Of a DNA stretch of 64,000 bases, positions 53,321 through 64,000 are shown piece by piece; position 1 is the stretch's first letter, and every line of letters starts with the position of its first letter. Below the pieces are notes generated by a model. That model was not told the origin of the DNA and ran no database searches. It was given only the letters and a program-made list of their open reading frames with translations. Location of the stretch: NCBI RefSeq assembly GCF_040182365.1, contig NZ_CP144460.1, positions 2,108,001-2,172,000 on the forward strand, read 5' to 3'. Position numbers and translations under genes: made by a program. The DNA comes from Xanthomonas sp. 10-10 (GTDB taxonomy: Bacteria > Pseudomonadota > Gammaproteobacteria > Xanthomonadales > Xanthomonadaceae).

Positions 53321-54448
53321 GTGCTTACCCTTGTTCTGGTGGTGATCCTGGCCGCATTGGTGTTCGAGTTCATCAACGGCTTTCACGACACCGCCAATTC
53401 CATCGCCACCGTCGTCGCCACCAAGGTGCTGTCACCGGGTTGGGCGGTGATGCTGGCCGCCGGCATGAACCTGATCGGCGCCCTGACCGGTACTGCGGTG
53501 GCGTTGACCATCGCCTCGGGCCTGCTCAACACCAACGTGGTCGAGGTCACCCCGCAGGTGATCCTGTGCGCGTTGCTGGGCGGCATCATCTGGAACCTGA
53601 TCACCTGGTGGAAAGGCCTGCCGTCGTCGTCGTCGCATGCGCTGATCGGCGGTCTGTGCGGCGCCGGCCTGGCTGCCGCGCACAACAACTGGGATGCCTT
53701 GATCTGGTCGGAAAGCGTCGGCAACTGGGCCAAGAACAAGGGCCTGTTGTGGAAGGTGTTCGTGCCGATGATCACCTCGCCGATCGCCGGTTTTTTGCTC
53801 GGTATCGTGGTGATGGTGCTGCTGTGGGCCATCATCGCCGGCATGTCGCGGCTCGGTGGCCCGATCGGGCGGCTGGCGCGTCCGCGCTGGGTCAATGCGT
53901 TCTTCGGCAAGGCGCAGATCGCCTCGGCCGCCTACATGGGCTACGCCCATGGCCACAACGATGCGCAGAAGACCATGGGCATCATCGCGATGACGTTGAT
54001 CGGCGCGCAGTCGGCCGGTGCGCTGGACAACCTGCCCAGCTGGCTGGCGTTCCTGCATCCGGGCACTGGCCTGGCCGCCGGCGACGGCATCCCGATGTGG
54101 ATCGTGCTGACCTGCGCGGTGGTGATGGCCGCCGGCACCGCCTCGGGCGGCTGGAAGATCATCAAGACGCTCGGCCACAAGATGGTCAAGCTGCATCCCA
54201 TCCACGGCTTTGCCGCCGAAACCAGCTCGGCCACCGTGCTCACCGTCGCGGCGCATTTCGGCATGCCGGTGTCGACCACGCACAGCATTTCCACCGCGAT
54301 CATGGGCGTGGGTTTTGCCAAGAATCCGCGCTCGCTGCGGTTGGGCGTGATCGAGCGCATCGTATGGGCATGGATTCTCACCATCCCCGCTGCCGGCGGT
54401 GTGGCATACCTGATCCTGACGATGTTCGAGCTGTTCGGCTGGACCTGA
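53321..54448 (+). CDS. pit: Low-affinity inorganic phosphate transporter (Pit family)
   Basis: A 375-residue inner-membrane protein with about 10 helices. The two PiT signature repeats are FINGFHDTANSIATVVATKV near the N-terminus and YMGYAHGHNDAQKTMGI near residue 210. It transports phosphate, probably as a metal-phosphate complex driven by protons. The GTG at 53321 has GAGG at a good distance and lies 9 bases after the DUF47 stop. The pair resembles DUF47-pit operons in many proteobacteria. Confidence 0.95.
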   Translation: MLTLVLVVILAALVFEFINGFHDTANSIATVVATKVLSPGWAVMLAAGMNLIGALTGTAVALTIASGLLNTNVVEVTPQVILCALLGGIIWNLITWWKGLPSSSSHALIGGLCGAGLAAAHNNWDALIWSESVGNWAKNKGLLWKVFVPMITSPIAGFLLGIVVMVLLWAIIAGMSRLGGPIGRLARPRWVNAFFGKAQIASAAYMGYAHGHNDAQKTMGIIAMTLIGAQSAGALDNLPSWLAFLHPGTGLAAGDGIPMWIVLTCAVVMAAGTASGGWKIIKTLGHKMVKLHPIHGFAAETSSATVLTVAAHFGMPVSTTHSISTAIMGVGFAKNPRSLRLGVIERIVWAWILTIPAAGGVAYLILTMFELFGWT

Positions 54449-54555
54449 GCCGGTGTCGCGGTGCGGTCACGCGCCGCTGTCACGCTGCGGCGTTATTGCG
54501 CAAGGGATCTGCCGTGACCGGGCTGCCTGCGCGTGCTGAGTGAGAACCTTCCGCG

Positions 54556-55317
54556 ATGATGCTTGCCCTGGTGTGCGTATTGTTCGGCTTGGCCTGGTTG
54601 ATCGACCGTCGCGGCTTGCGTCGGTTCTCGCGCACGCTGGCCGGCGCAAGCCTGGCGCTGGTGTTCGCGGTCGGCTGCGGGCCGCTGCCATCGTGGATGC
54701 TGCAGAACCTGCAACGTACCGGGGTCAACGATTTCAACGGATGGGGCGGGCGCAACGTCATCGTGCTGCTGGGCGCCGGCACCGTGCGCCCGGAAGGTCG
54801 CGACGCGGTGGCCGAAGCCAACTTGTTCGCCTATGGGCGCATCGTCGAATCGGCGCGGCTGTACCGGCAATGCCGACACAGCGGCGGCGAGTGCAAGATC
54901 GAGATCAGCGGCGGCGATGCGCGCGGCCTGGGCCTGTCGGAGGCGGTGGTGTATCAGCGCGTGTTGATCGGGCTGGGGATCGATCGGGTGGATCTGATCA
55001 TGGAGCCGTCCAGCATGAACACCTGGCAGAACGCGCAGTTCAGTCAACCCTTGCTGCGCGCGCACCGGCCCGACCGCGTCGTGCTGGTGTCCTCGGCCAC
55101 GCATCTGCGTCGTGCCGCGCTGTATTTCCGGCATTTCGGGATCGATGCCATTCCGGTGCGCGCCGACTGGCTGACCGCCTCCTGGTCGATCCTGCCGCAG
55201 AGCTACAACTTCACCCTGGCCGATGTCGCCCTGCACGAATACCTGGGCATCGCGCGGTATCGGCTTTACCAGTGGCTGGGCTGGAACGTCAAAGCGACCG
55301 AGCCCGGCGCGGTCTGA
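54556..55317 (+). CDS. YdcF/SanA-like DUF218 protein
   Basis: A 253-residue membrane-anchored protein. An N-terminal helix (MMLALVCVLFGLAWLID) and a second hydrophobic stretch precede the DUF218 core, which has NVIVLLGAGTVRPEGRDAVA, EISGGDARGLGLSEAVVYQR, EPSSMNTWQNAQFSQP and VVLVSSATHLRRAALYFRHF. The related proteins ElyC and SanA affect envelope integrity and vancomycin sensitivity. The enzymatic activity of the family is uncertain. It stands alone and is convergent with the S10 peptidase gene. Confidence 0.87.
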   Translation: MMLALVCVLFGLAWLIDRRGLRRFSRTLAGASLALVFAVGCGPLPSWMLQNLQRTGVNDFNGWGGRNVIVLLGAGTVRPEGRDAVAEANLFAYGRIVESARLYRQCRHSGGECKIEISGGDARGLGLSEAVVYQRVLIGLGIDRVDLIMEPSSMNTWQNAQFSQPLLRAHRPDRVVLVSSATHLRRAALYFRHFGIDAIPVRADWLTASWSILPQSYNFTLADVALHEYLGIARYRLYQWLGWNVKATEPGAV

Positions 55318-55377
55318 GCGTCACGACGCGGTTGGTCCATCGCCAGGCGTAGCGAGGACGCCCGGCGTTGCCCGCGC

Positions 55378-56880
55378 TCAGCGCGTTTCGTACATCGCCT
55401 TGACGTCGCGACGGAAGGCGGCCTGGCTGTCGGCGCGGTTGTAGAACATGTGGCCACCGGGATACTCGCGCACCTGCACGCGCGTGGGGTCGCCCATCGC
55501 CGGCATCTGATCCACGGTGAGCACCGAGCCCATGAACGGGCAGGAGAGATCGTTCCAGCCGTGCGCGATCAGCACGCGCAGCTTGGGGTCGATCGCCACC
55601 GATTGGCGCAGCTGCGTCACCGCGCCCTTGCGTAGTTCGTCGCCCCAGTCCCACGCCGAGTTGACCTCGTAATTGATCGCCTGATAGCGGGCATCGACCT
55701 TCCAGCCGACGATCCGGGTGACGAAGTCCACCATCGCGGTGGTGGTGGGCGCGATGATGCTGTCCAGCAGCGGGTCGCTGGCGCGCTGCGTGGGATCGTT
55801 GGGGAAGGGGTCGAAGGCGGTCACGTTGGCGTCGTAGCGGCTGCCCAGCTCGCCCTTGTCGCGAAACACCTCGCGCAGGTAGGCCTGGGTTTCCAGGCGT
55901 CCACCGGAGCGGCGTACATAGGCCGGATCCAGCCCGGTCATGCGTGTGACCTGCTGCAGCATCGCCTCGGTGGCCTGCGGGTCGGTGCGGCCTTTCATCA
56001 GCGCCACCGCATAGTCGCCGCGGGTGTAGTCGATCACCTGGCGCATCGCGCTGTCGCTGAGCTGGCCCTGGCGCTCCAGGTGCGCGGCGGCGATCGACGG
56101 CAAGGTCAGCATCCACGCCAGCGGCGAGACGTCGCTGTTGTCGTCCAGGGTCGGGTTGAGGAACGGCGAGACCAGCACCACGCCGTTCATCGCAACCCCG
56201 AGCCGGGTCTGCAGATACTGGGTGATGCGCGGGCCGCGGAAGCCGCCATAGCTTTCGCCGACCAGATACTTGCGCGTCTGCAGGCGGCGATTCTTCAGCA
56301 GCCAGTCGTAGATCACGCGCGAGAGATATTCCACGTCGGCCTGCGGGTTATAGAACTGCTTCTTGGCTTCGTCCTCGCCGATGAGCGCGCGGCTGAAGCC
56401 GGTGCCGACCGGGTCGATGAACACCAGGTCCGTGAAGTCCAGCCAGGTGCCCGGATTGTCGCGCAAGGTCGCCGGCGCGGACGCGCTGTCGCCTTCGGCG
56501 CCGAACCCGACCACCTTCGGCCCGATCGCGCCCATGTTCAGATAGACCGACGCCGCACCTGGTCCGCCGTTCAAGGCAAAGGTGACCGGGCGGTCCTTGC
56601 CGTCCACGGTGTAGGCGGTGAACACCACTTCGCCAGTGGTCTTGCCCTGCGCATCGCGCACCGGCAGCGTGCCGACGCTGGCGGTGTAACTCAGCGTGCG
56701 TCCGGCCAGGCGCGTGGTTTGCCGCACGCTGGTATCGGCCGGCAACGGCGCGGGTTTGGTCGCAACGGCATCGGCCTTGGCGTCGGGCTTGGAATCGGTC
56801 TTGCCGTCCTGCGCGGCGGCGAAGACCGGGACGCCGAGCAGCAGGCAGGCCAGCAGGCCGGTATGGAGCAAGGAGGGCAT
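55378..56880 (-). CDS. Secreted S10-family serine carboxypeptidase
   Basis: A 500-residue exported alpha/beta-hydrolase. The signal peptide is LLHTGLLACLLLGVPVFAAA, followed by a lysine/aspartate-rich linker. The serine nucleophile is in LVGESYGGFRGP, the oxyanion region in LNGGPGAASVYLNMGAIGP, and the histidine in EYPGGHMFYN near the C-terminus, as in carboxypeptidase Y relatives. An aspartate completes the triad but is not obvious by eye. I chose the ATG at 56880; the frame is open further upstream without a signal peptide there. It is divergent from the CDP-diacylglycerol pyrophosphatase gene. Confidence 0.9.
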   Translation of the reverse strand: MPSLLHTGLLACLLLGVPVFAAAQDGKTDSKPDAKADAVATKPAPLPADTSVRQTTRLAGRTLSYTASVGTLPVRDAQGKTTGEVVFTAYTVDGKDRPVTFALNGGPGAASVYLNMGAIGPKVVGFGAEGDSASAPATLRDNPGTWLDFTDLVFIDPVGTGFSRALIGEDEAKKQFYNPQADVEYLSRVIYDWLLKNRRLQTRKYLVGESYGGFRGPRITQYLQTRLGVAMNGVVLVSPFLNPTLDDNSDVSPLAWMLTLPSIAAAHLERQGQLSDSAMRQVIDYTRGDYAVALMKGRTDPQATEAMLQQVTRMTGLDPAYVRRSGGRLETQAYLREVFRDKGELGSRYDANVTAFDPFPNDPTQRASDPLLDSIIAPTTTAMVDFVTRIVGWKVDARYQAINYEVNSAWDWGDELRKGAVTQLRQSVAIDPKLRVLIAHGWNDLSCPFMGSVLTVDQMPAMGDPTRVQVREYPGGHMFYNRADSQAAFRRDVKAMYETR

Positions 56881-57019
56881 GGGCAATCGGCATTCGAACG
56901 GAAGAACGCTGATGCTAGGCCGCGGCACCGCGCGGTGGATGTGCAAAAAGGCATGGCTGTCGCGCTGACCGATGCCGCACCGCTCGCTATCATGGCGCGC
57001 CCTGATGATCGAGCTGCAG

Positions 57020-57814
57020 ATGAGGCCTTGTGTCGTTCGCTCTGCCTGCGCCGTGGTGCTGTCGGTGGCCGGCTGTGCGGTGACGCCACCTGCGCCGGTA
57101 CACCATGCCAGCGACCCGGATGCGTTATGGCGCATCGTCTCCACCCGCTGTTTGGCAGAGGCGTCGCGGCCACCCGATTGCGTTGCGGTGTGGTCGGATC
57201 GGGCGCGTCAGGCGGTGGTGTTGAAAGACCGTCACGGCCGCTTCCAATACCTGTTGGTGCCCAGTGTGCGGGTCAGCGGAATCGAAGACCCTGCGTTGCT
57301 ACGCGCCGATGCGCCGAATTATTTCGCCAGTGCCTGGGACGCGCGCAGCTTCGTGGCACAGGCGTTGCAGCGTCCGCTGCCCAGGCAATACGTGAGCCTT
57401 GCGTTGAACTCGCCGCACGGGCGCTCGCAGGAGCAGCTGCATATCCATATCGATTGCCTGCGTCCGGACGTGTACGCAGTACTGCAGCGTCAGCGCACCG
57501 GGATCGGCCCGGAGTGGCGCGCTTTGGCCGAGCCGTTGCTGGGCCATGCGTATCTGGCCAGGACGCTGCAAGGCGAGGCGCTGGACCAGGATCCGGTTCG
57601 CCTGCTCGCAGCCACGCTGCCTGCCGATGCCAGCTTGCGCGATTACTCGCTGGTGGTGGCCGGCGCGCAACTGCAGGACGGGCGACCTGGATTCATCCTG
57701 CTGGCAACGCGGCAGGATGCGCACAGCGGTAACCGTGCCAGCGGCGAGGAAGTGCAGGACCACGCCTGCTCACTGGTGACCGGTGCGACCCAGGTGTTGC
57801 CCGGGGTGCGCTGA
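57020..57814 (+). CDS. cdh: CDP-diacylglycerol pyrophosphatase (lipoprotein form)
   Basis: A protein of about 264 residues that hydrolyses CDP-diacylglycerol to phosphatidate and CMP. The diagnostic motif is NSPHGRSQEQLHIHIDCLRP with the HxHxD catalytic core of the HIT-related fold; ASAWDARSFVAQAL upstream is also family-typical. The N-terminus (RSACAVVLSVAGC) ends in a lipobox, so it should be a lipoprotein rather than the signal-anchored form of E. coli. Alternative starts are 57005 and 56972; the lipobox argues for a short N-terminus. Confidence 0.87.
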   Translation: MRPCVVRSACAVVLSVAGCAVTPPAPVHHASDPDALWRIVSTRCLAEASRPPDCVAVWSDRARQAVVLKDRHGRFQYLLVPSVRVSGIEDPALLRADAPNYFASAWDARSFVAQALQRPLPRQYVSLALNSPHGRSQEQLHIHIDCLRPDVYAVLQRQRTGIGPEWRALAEPLLGHAYLARTLQGEALDQDPVRLLAATLPADASLRDYSLVVAGAQLQDGRPGFILLATRQDAHSGNRASGEEVQDHACSLVTGATQVLPGVR

Positions 57815-58049
57815 CGGAGCGCCAGGTCCGCACTTCATCGGAGACGGATGCCGGCAAGGTGCTGCGTAGCGGTCCAGGCAGATGGATCGCTGCCGGTGGA
57901 TGGCGGTGATCCATCGCCGTACGCCGTCATCGCTCTGCCTGCGTTGCCTGGTAACCGGGCGTGTGGCGAGGCCGCTTGGCGGCGCGCTTCATTGGCAAGC
58001 GCGCCCACAACGCCCTCTCTGTGCTGAGTGAGGGCATGTTTGCCGGGCT

Positions 58050-59939
<1,890 letters not shown>

Positions 59940-60101
59940 GCATCTCGTCGGCACGTGAAACGACGCGCAAGTGTGGGGGCAGAACCGATTTTTTGCACGC
60001 GACAGGCGTTCAGTGCAGGGCGGGGTGCGGCTGGATACCCTGGCGTTGGATTCGGAACCAAACGTCCCCACCTGAGGATGTCACCGAAACCGGAGGACAC
60101 C

Positions 60102-60344
60102 ATGAAGTTCAAGCACATCCTGATGCTCACCCTCGGTGCCGCCGCAGTGGCCGCGCTTCCTGCGTTGGCCCAGGCCGCTCCTCAGCAGGCCGGGCAGGGC
60201 GCCACCGCCCAGAAAAGCGACGACGCCAAGGCCAAGACCGACGCCGAGCGCAAGGCCGAGCGCCGCGCTGCCGCTGCCGCGCAAAAGCCCAAGGCCGACA
60301 GCGCGCCGCGCGAGGAAGAGGAAGAAGAGAAACCCGCACGCTGA
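60102..60344 (+). CDS. Small exported, charged low-complexity protein
   Basis: An 80-residue protein. A clear signal peptide (KFKHILMLTLGAAAVAALPALAQA) is followed by ~55 residues rich in alanine, lysine, glutamate and arginine (AKTDAERKAERRAAAAAQK), ending in a run of glutamates (EEEEEE). The mature part should be disordered or helical and periplasmic. The ribosome binding site GGAGGACACC before the ATG at 60102 is strong. No family is recognised. A perfect hairpin follows at 60375. Confidence 0.72.
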   Translation: MKFKHILMLTLGAAAVAALPALAQAAPQQAGQGATAQKSDDAKAKTDAERKAERRAAAAAQKPKADSAPREEEEEEKPAR

Positions 60345-60374
60345 GGCATCTGCGCAGCGTTACGTGGTCCACGG

Positions 60375-60398
60375 ACGCCCCGGCCTCGGCCGGGGCGT
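60375..60398 (+). terminator. GC-rich hairpin after the small exported protein gene
   Basis: ACGCCCCGGCC-TC-GGCCGGGGCGT is a perfect 11-bp stem with a two-base loop, 30 bases downstream of the stop at 60344. There is no T-run, so it is terminator-like rather than a canonical rho-independent terminator. Confidence 0.6.
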
Positions 60399-60485
60399 CT
60401 GCATTTACGCGTTGTTGCGCGCATTTGCCGTCTGAGACCGCCCGGTCGTCACGCAGCCCTTGGGCATTCGCCCGTCACCCGCTAA

Positions 60486-62180
<1,695 letters not shown>

Positions 62181-62184
62181 GTTG

Positions 62185-62362
62185 CTTCTCCCATCGGGAG
62201 AAGGTGCCCTGAAGGGGCGGATGAGGGGGCGCCGCAACACACTGAAGGATTGAAGCCATGACGAACGCGTCGCCACGCGCCAGCCAGGGCAAACCATCTG
62301 GCCTTATAAGCGCTTGCAAACCTTGCCCCACCCCCAACCCCTCTCCCGATCGGAGAGGGGCT
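62185..62362. repeat. 178-bp intergenic repeat, copy 1
   Basis: First of two near-identical 178-bp units between pyrG and kdsA. Each begins with an inverted repeat (CTTCTCCCATCGGGAGAAG in this copy), contains GGGGCGGATGAGGGG and ACACACTGAAGGATTGAAGC, and ends with another inverted repeat (CTCTCCCGATCGGAGAG). Each copy also contains a short ATG-started frame with the same in-frame text (RASQGKPSGLI), which is probably not a gene. Units of this type are seen in xanthomonad intergenic DNA. Confidence 0.85.
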
Positions 62363-62389
62363 AACATCAAAAAACGGGTGGTTAACTCC

Positions 62390-62567
62390 CTTCTCCCACT
62401 GGGAGAAGGTGCCCCGTAGGGGCGGATGAGGGGCGCCGCAACACACTGAAGGATTGAAGCCATGATGAACGCGCCGCCACGCGCCAGCCAGGGCAAACCA
62501 TCTGGCCTTATTAAGCGCTTTCAAACCTTCCTCTCACCCCAACCCCTCTCCCGACGGGAGAGGGGCT
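62390..62567. repeat. 178-bp intergenic repeat, copy 2
   Basis: Second unit in direct orientation, 205 bases from the first start to start, differing at scattered positions (for example CGTCGCC versus CGCCGCC, and TATAAG versus TATTAAG). The terminal arm is CTCTCCCGACGGGAGAG. kdsA starts 19 bases after its end, so the repeat is transcribed if pyrG and kdsA share a message. Confidence 0.85.
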
Positions 62568-62586
62568 TTACTCAATAGGTGACCTG

Positions 62587-63417
62587 ATGAAACTGTGTGA
62601 CTTTGAAGTCGGCCTCGACCAGCCGTTGTTCCTGATTGCAGGCCCATGCGTGATCGAGTCGATGCAGCTGCAGCTCGACGTAGCCGGCAAGCTCAAGGAG
62701 ATCACCGGCAAGCTGGGGATCAACTTCATCTTCAAGTCGAGCTTCGACAAGGCCAATCGCACCTCGGGCACCAGCTTCCGCGGCCCCGGCCTGGAAGAAG
62801 GCCTGAAGGTGCTGGCTGCGGTGAAGCAGCAGATCGGCGTGCCGGTGCTCACCGACGTGCACGAATACACCCCGATGAACGAGGTCGCCGCCGTCGTCGA
62901 CGTGCTGCAGACCCCGGCCTTCCTGGTGCGGCAGACGGATTTCATCAAGAACGTCTGCGCCGCCGGCAAGCCGGTGAACATCAAGAAGGGCCAGTTCCTG
63001 GCGCCGTGGGACATGAAGCCGGTGGTGGACAAGGCCAAGTCGACCGGCAACGAGCAGATCATGGTCTGCGAACGTGGCGCCTCGTTCGGCTACAACAACC
63101 TGGTCAGCGACATGCGTTCGCTCAGCGTCATGCGCGATACCGGCTGCCCGGTGGTGTTTGACGCGACCCATTCGGTGCAGTTGCCGGGCGGGCAGGGCAG
63201 CAGCTCCGGCGGCCAGCGCGAGTTCGTGCCGGTTCTGGCGCGCGCGGCCGTGGCCGTGGGTATTTCCGGCCTGTTCGCCGAAACCCATCCGGATCCGTCC
63301 AAGGCGCTGTCCGATGGTCCCAATGCGTGGCCGCTCGATCGCATGGAAGAGCTGCTGGAAACGCTGATGGAACTGGATGCAGTGACCAAGAAGCACGGGT
63401 TCGCGCGCTTCGCATGA
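62587..63417 (+). CDS. kdsA: 3-deoxy-D-manno-octulosonate 8-phosphate (KDO8P) synthase
   Basis: A 276-residue TIM-barrel enzyme joining phosphoenolpyruvate and arabinose-5-phosphate on the way to KDO for lipopolysaccharide. Key segments are [50 protein letters not shown] and [13 protein letters not shown]. The cysteine in IAGPC marks the metal-dependent class (as in Aquifex), whereas E. coli has asparagine there. The ATG at 62587 has AGGTGA upstream. The stop overlaps the next start (ATGA). Confidence 0.97.
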   Translation: MKLCDFEVGLDQPLFLIAGPCVIESMQLQLDVAGKLKEITGKLGINFIFKSSFDKANRTSGTSFRGPGLEEGLKVLAAVKQQIGVPVLTDVHEYTPMNEVAAVVDVLQTPAFLVRQTDFIKNVCAAGKPVNIKKGQFLAPWDMKPVVDKAKSTGNEQIMVCERGASFGYNNLVSDMRSLSVMRDTGCPVVFDATHSVQLPGGQGSSSGGQREFVPVLARAAVAVGISGLFAETHPDPSKALSDGPNAWPLDRMEELLETLMELDAVTKKHGFARFA

Positions 63418-63767
63418 GTTCCGATCCGTGGGCGTTGGCGGCATCGCGTCGCCAACGCCGGCACTGGCGGCACTGGCCCTGGGGCTGGATGGCGCTGGGA
63501 CTGTCGCTCGCTGCATGGGCCTGCCTGGCTGTCATGGCCTTCCTGGTGACTGCCAGCATCGGCATGCCGGGCGACGGCAACCATGCGATGCAGGCTACGC
63601 GCACGCCGATGCTCGTGACGTTGCTGACAGGCGCGTTGCTGACGTTGGGCGGTCTTGTCGCCAGCCCGGTCGCGTTCTCGCTGCGTCGCCAGCCAGGCGC
63701 TGCCGCCACGGGCTTGGCGCTGCTGCTGCTGCTGTTTTGCGCTTCGCTGCCGGGCCTGAGGGCCTAG
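63414..63767 (+). CDS. Small hypothetical inner-membrane protein
   Basis: A 117-residue protein with three predicted membrane helices (about residues 26-46, 66-86 and 98-114) and a short arginine/histidine/tryptophan-rich N-terminus ([15 protein letters not shown]). Its ATG overlaps the kdsA stop (ATGA), so it is translated from the same message. No family is recognised. Many xanthomonads carry a small membrane gene at this position between kdsA and eno. Confidence 0.7.
   Translation: MSSDPWALAASRRQRRHWRHWPWGWMALGLSLAAWACLAVMAFLVTASIGMPGDGNHAMQATRTPMLVTLLTGALLTLGGLVASPVAFSLRRQPGAAATGLALLLLLFCASLPGLRA

Positions 63768-64000
<233 letters not shown>

Noticed and set aside
62258-62420. Short ATG-started frames inside the two 178-bp repeats
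   Set aside because: They arise from the repeat sequence itself, differ in length between copies and lack ribosome binding sites.

Overview
The window is GC-rich, densely coded DNA that looks like a chromosome segment of a xanthomonad (Xanthomonas or a close relative; inferred from protein style, the gene order parE / pyrG-kdsA-eno, and intergenic repeats built on paired CTCTCCC / GGGAGAG arms). No tRNA, rRNA, CRISPR array, insertion sequence or phage gene was recognised. About 50 protein genes can be supported.

1-14.4 kb is a signalling region. After a catalase-like gene come two chemoreceptors on opposite strands (a soluble one with two duplicated PAS domains and a membrane one with several HAMP-like units). 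A long non-coding stretch follows, then a multi-PAS hybrid histidine kinase, a stand-alone receiver protein, and a KaiC-like double ATPase whose end overlaps the start of a second hybrid histidine kinase.

14.7-26.2 kb is an unbroken minus-strand run centred on c-type cytochromes. Read in transcription order it is cytochrome b561, an outer-membrane barrel protein with one haem c motif, a small cytochrome c, a second barrel protein, an ECF sigma factor with its zinc-finger anti-sigma factor and a secreted subtilase, and then the maturation genes ccmC-D-E-F-G-H-I. ccmA and ccmB are not in the window; the sigma/anti-sigma/protease unit occupies the position just upstream of ccmC.

26.5-40.3 kb is a plus-strand polysaccharide cluster in which most genes overlap by a few bases: dTDP-Fuc3NAc-type sugar genes (fdtA, fdtC-like, fdtB), a beta-propeller glycosidase-like protein, a FemAB/GNAT-like protein, flippase (wzx), GT2, polymerase-like (wzy), chain-length regulator (wzz), then methyltransferase, amidohydrolase, methyltransferase and two GT4 glycosyltransferases.

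40.6-46.6 kb is the most unusual part: two divergent pairs encoding a nucleotidyltransferase-fold protein plus a cobalamin-binding radical SAM enzyme (minus), and an HprK-like P-loop kinase plus a one-piece ABC exporter (plus). This combination resembles a small-molecule or peptide modification and export system, but no precursor peptide or PqqD-like carrier could be identified.

46.6-64 kb is mostly housekeeping: MFS transporter, luciferase-like monooxygenase, FMN-binding stress protein, ExoD, CorC/HlyC-type CBS protein, a DUF47-Pit phosphate uptake pair with a candidate Pho box, a YdcF-like protein, an S10 carboxypeptidase, CDP-diacylglycerol pyrophosphatase, parE, a small disordered exported protein, pyrG, a tandem pair of 178-bp repeats, kdsA, a small membrane protein, and the start of eno, which runs off the window.
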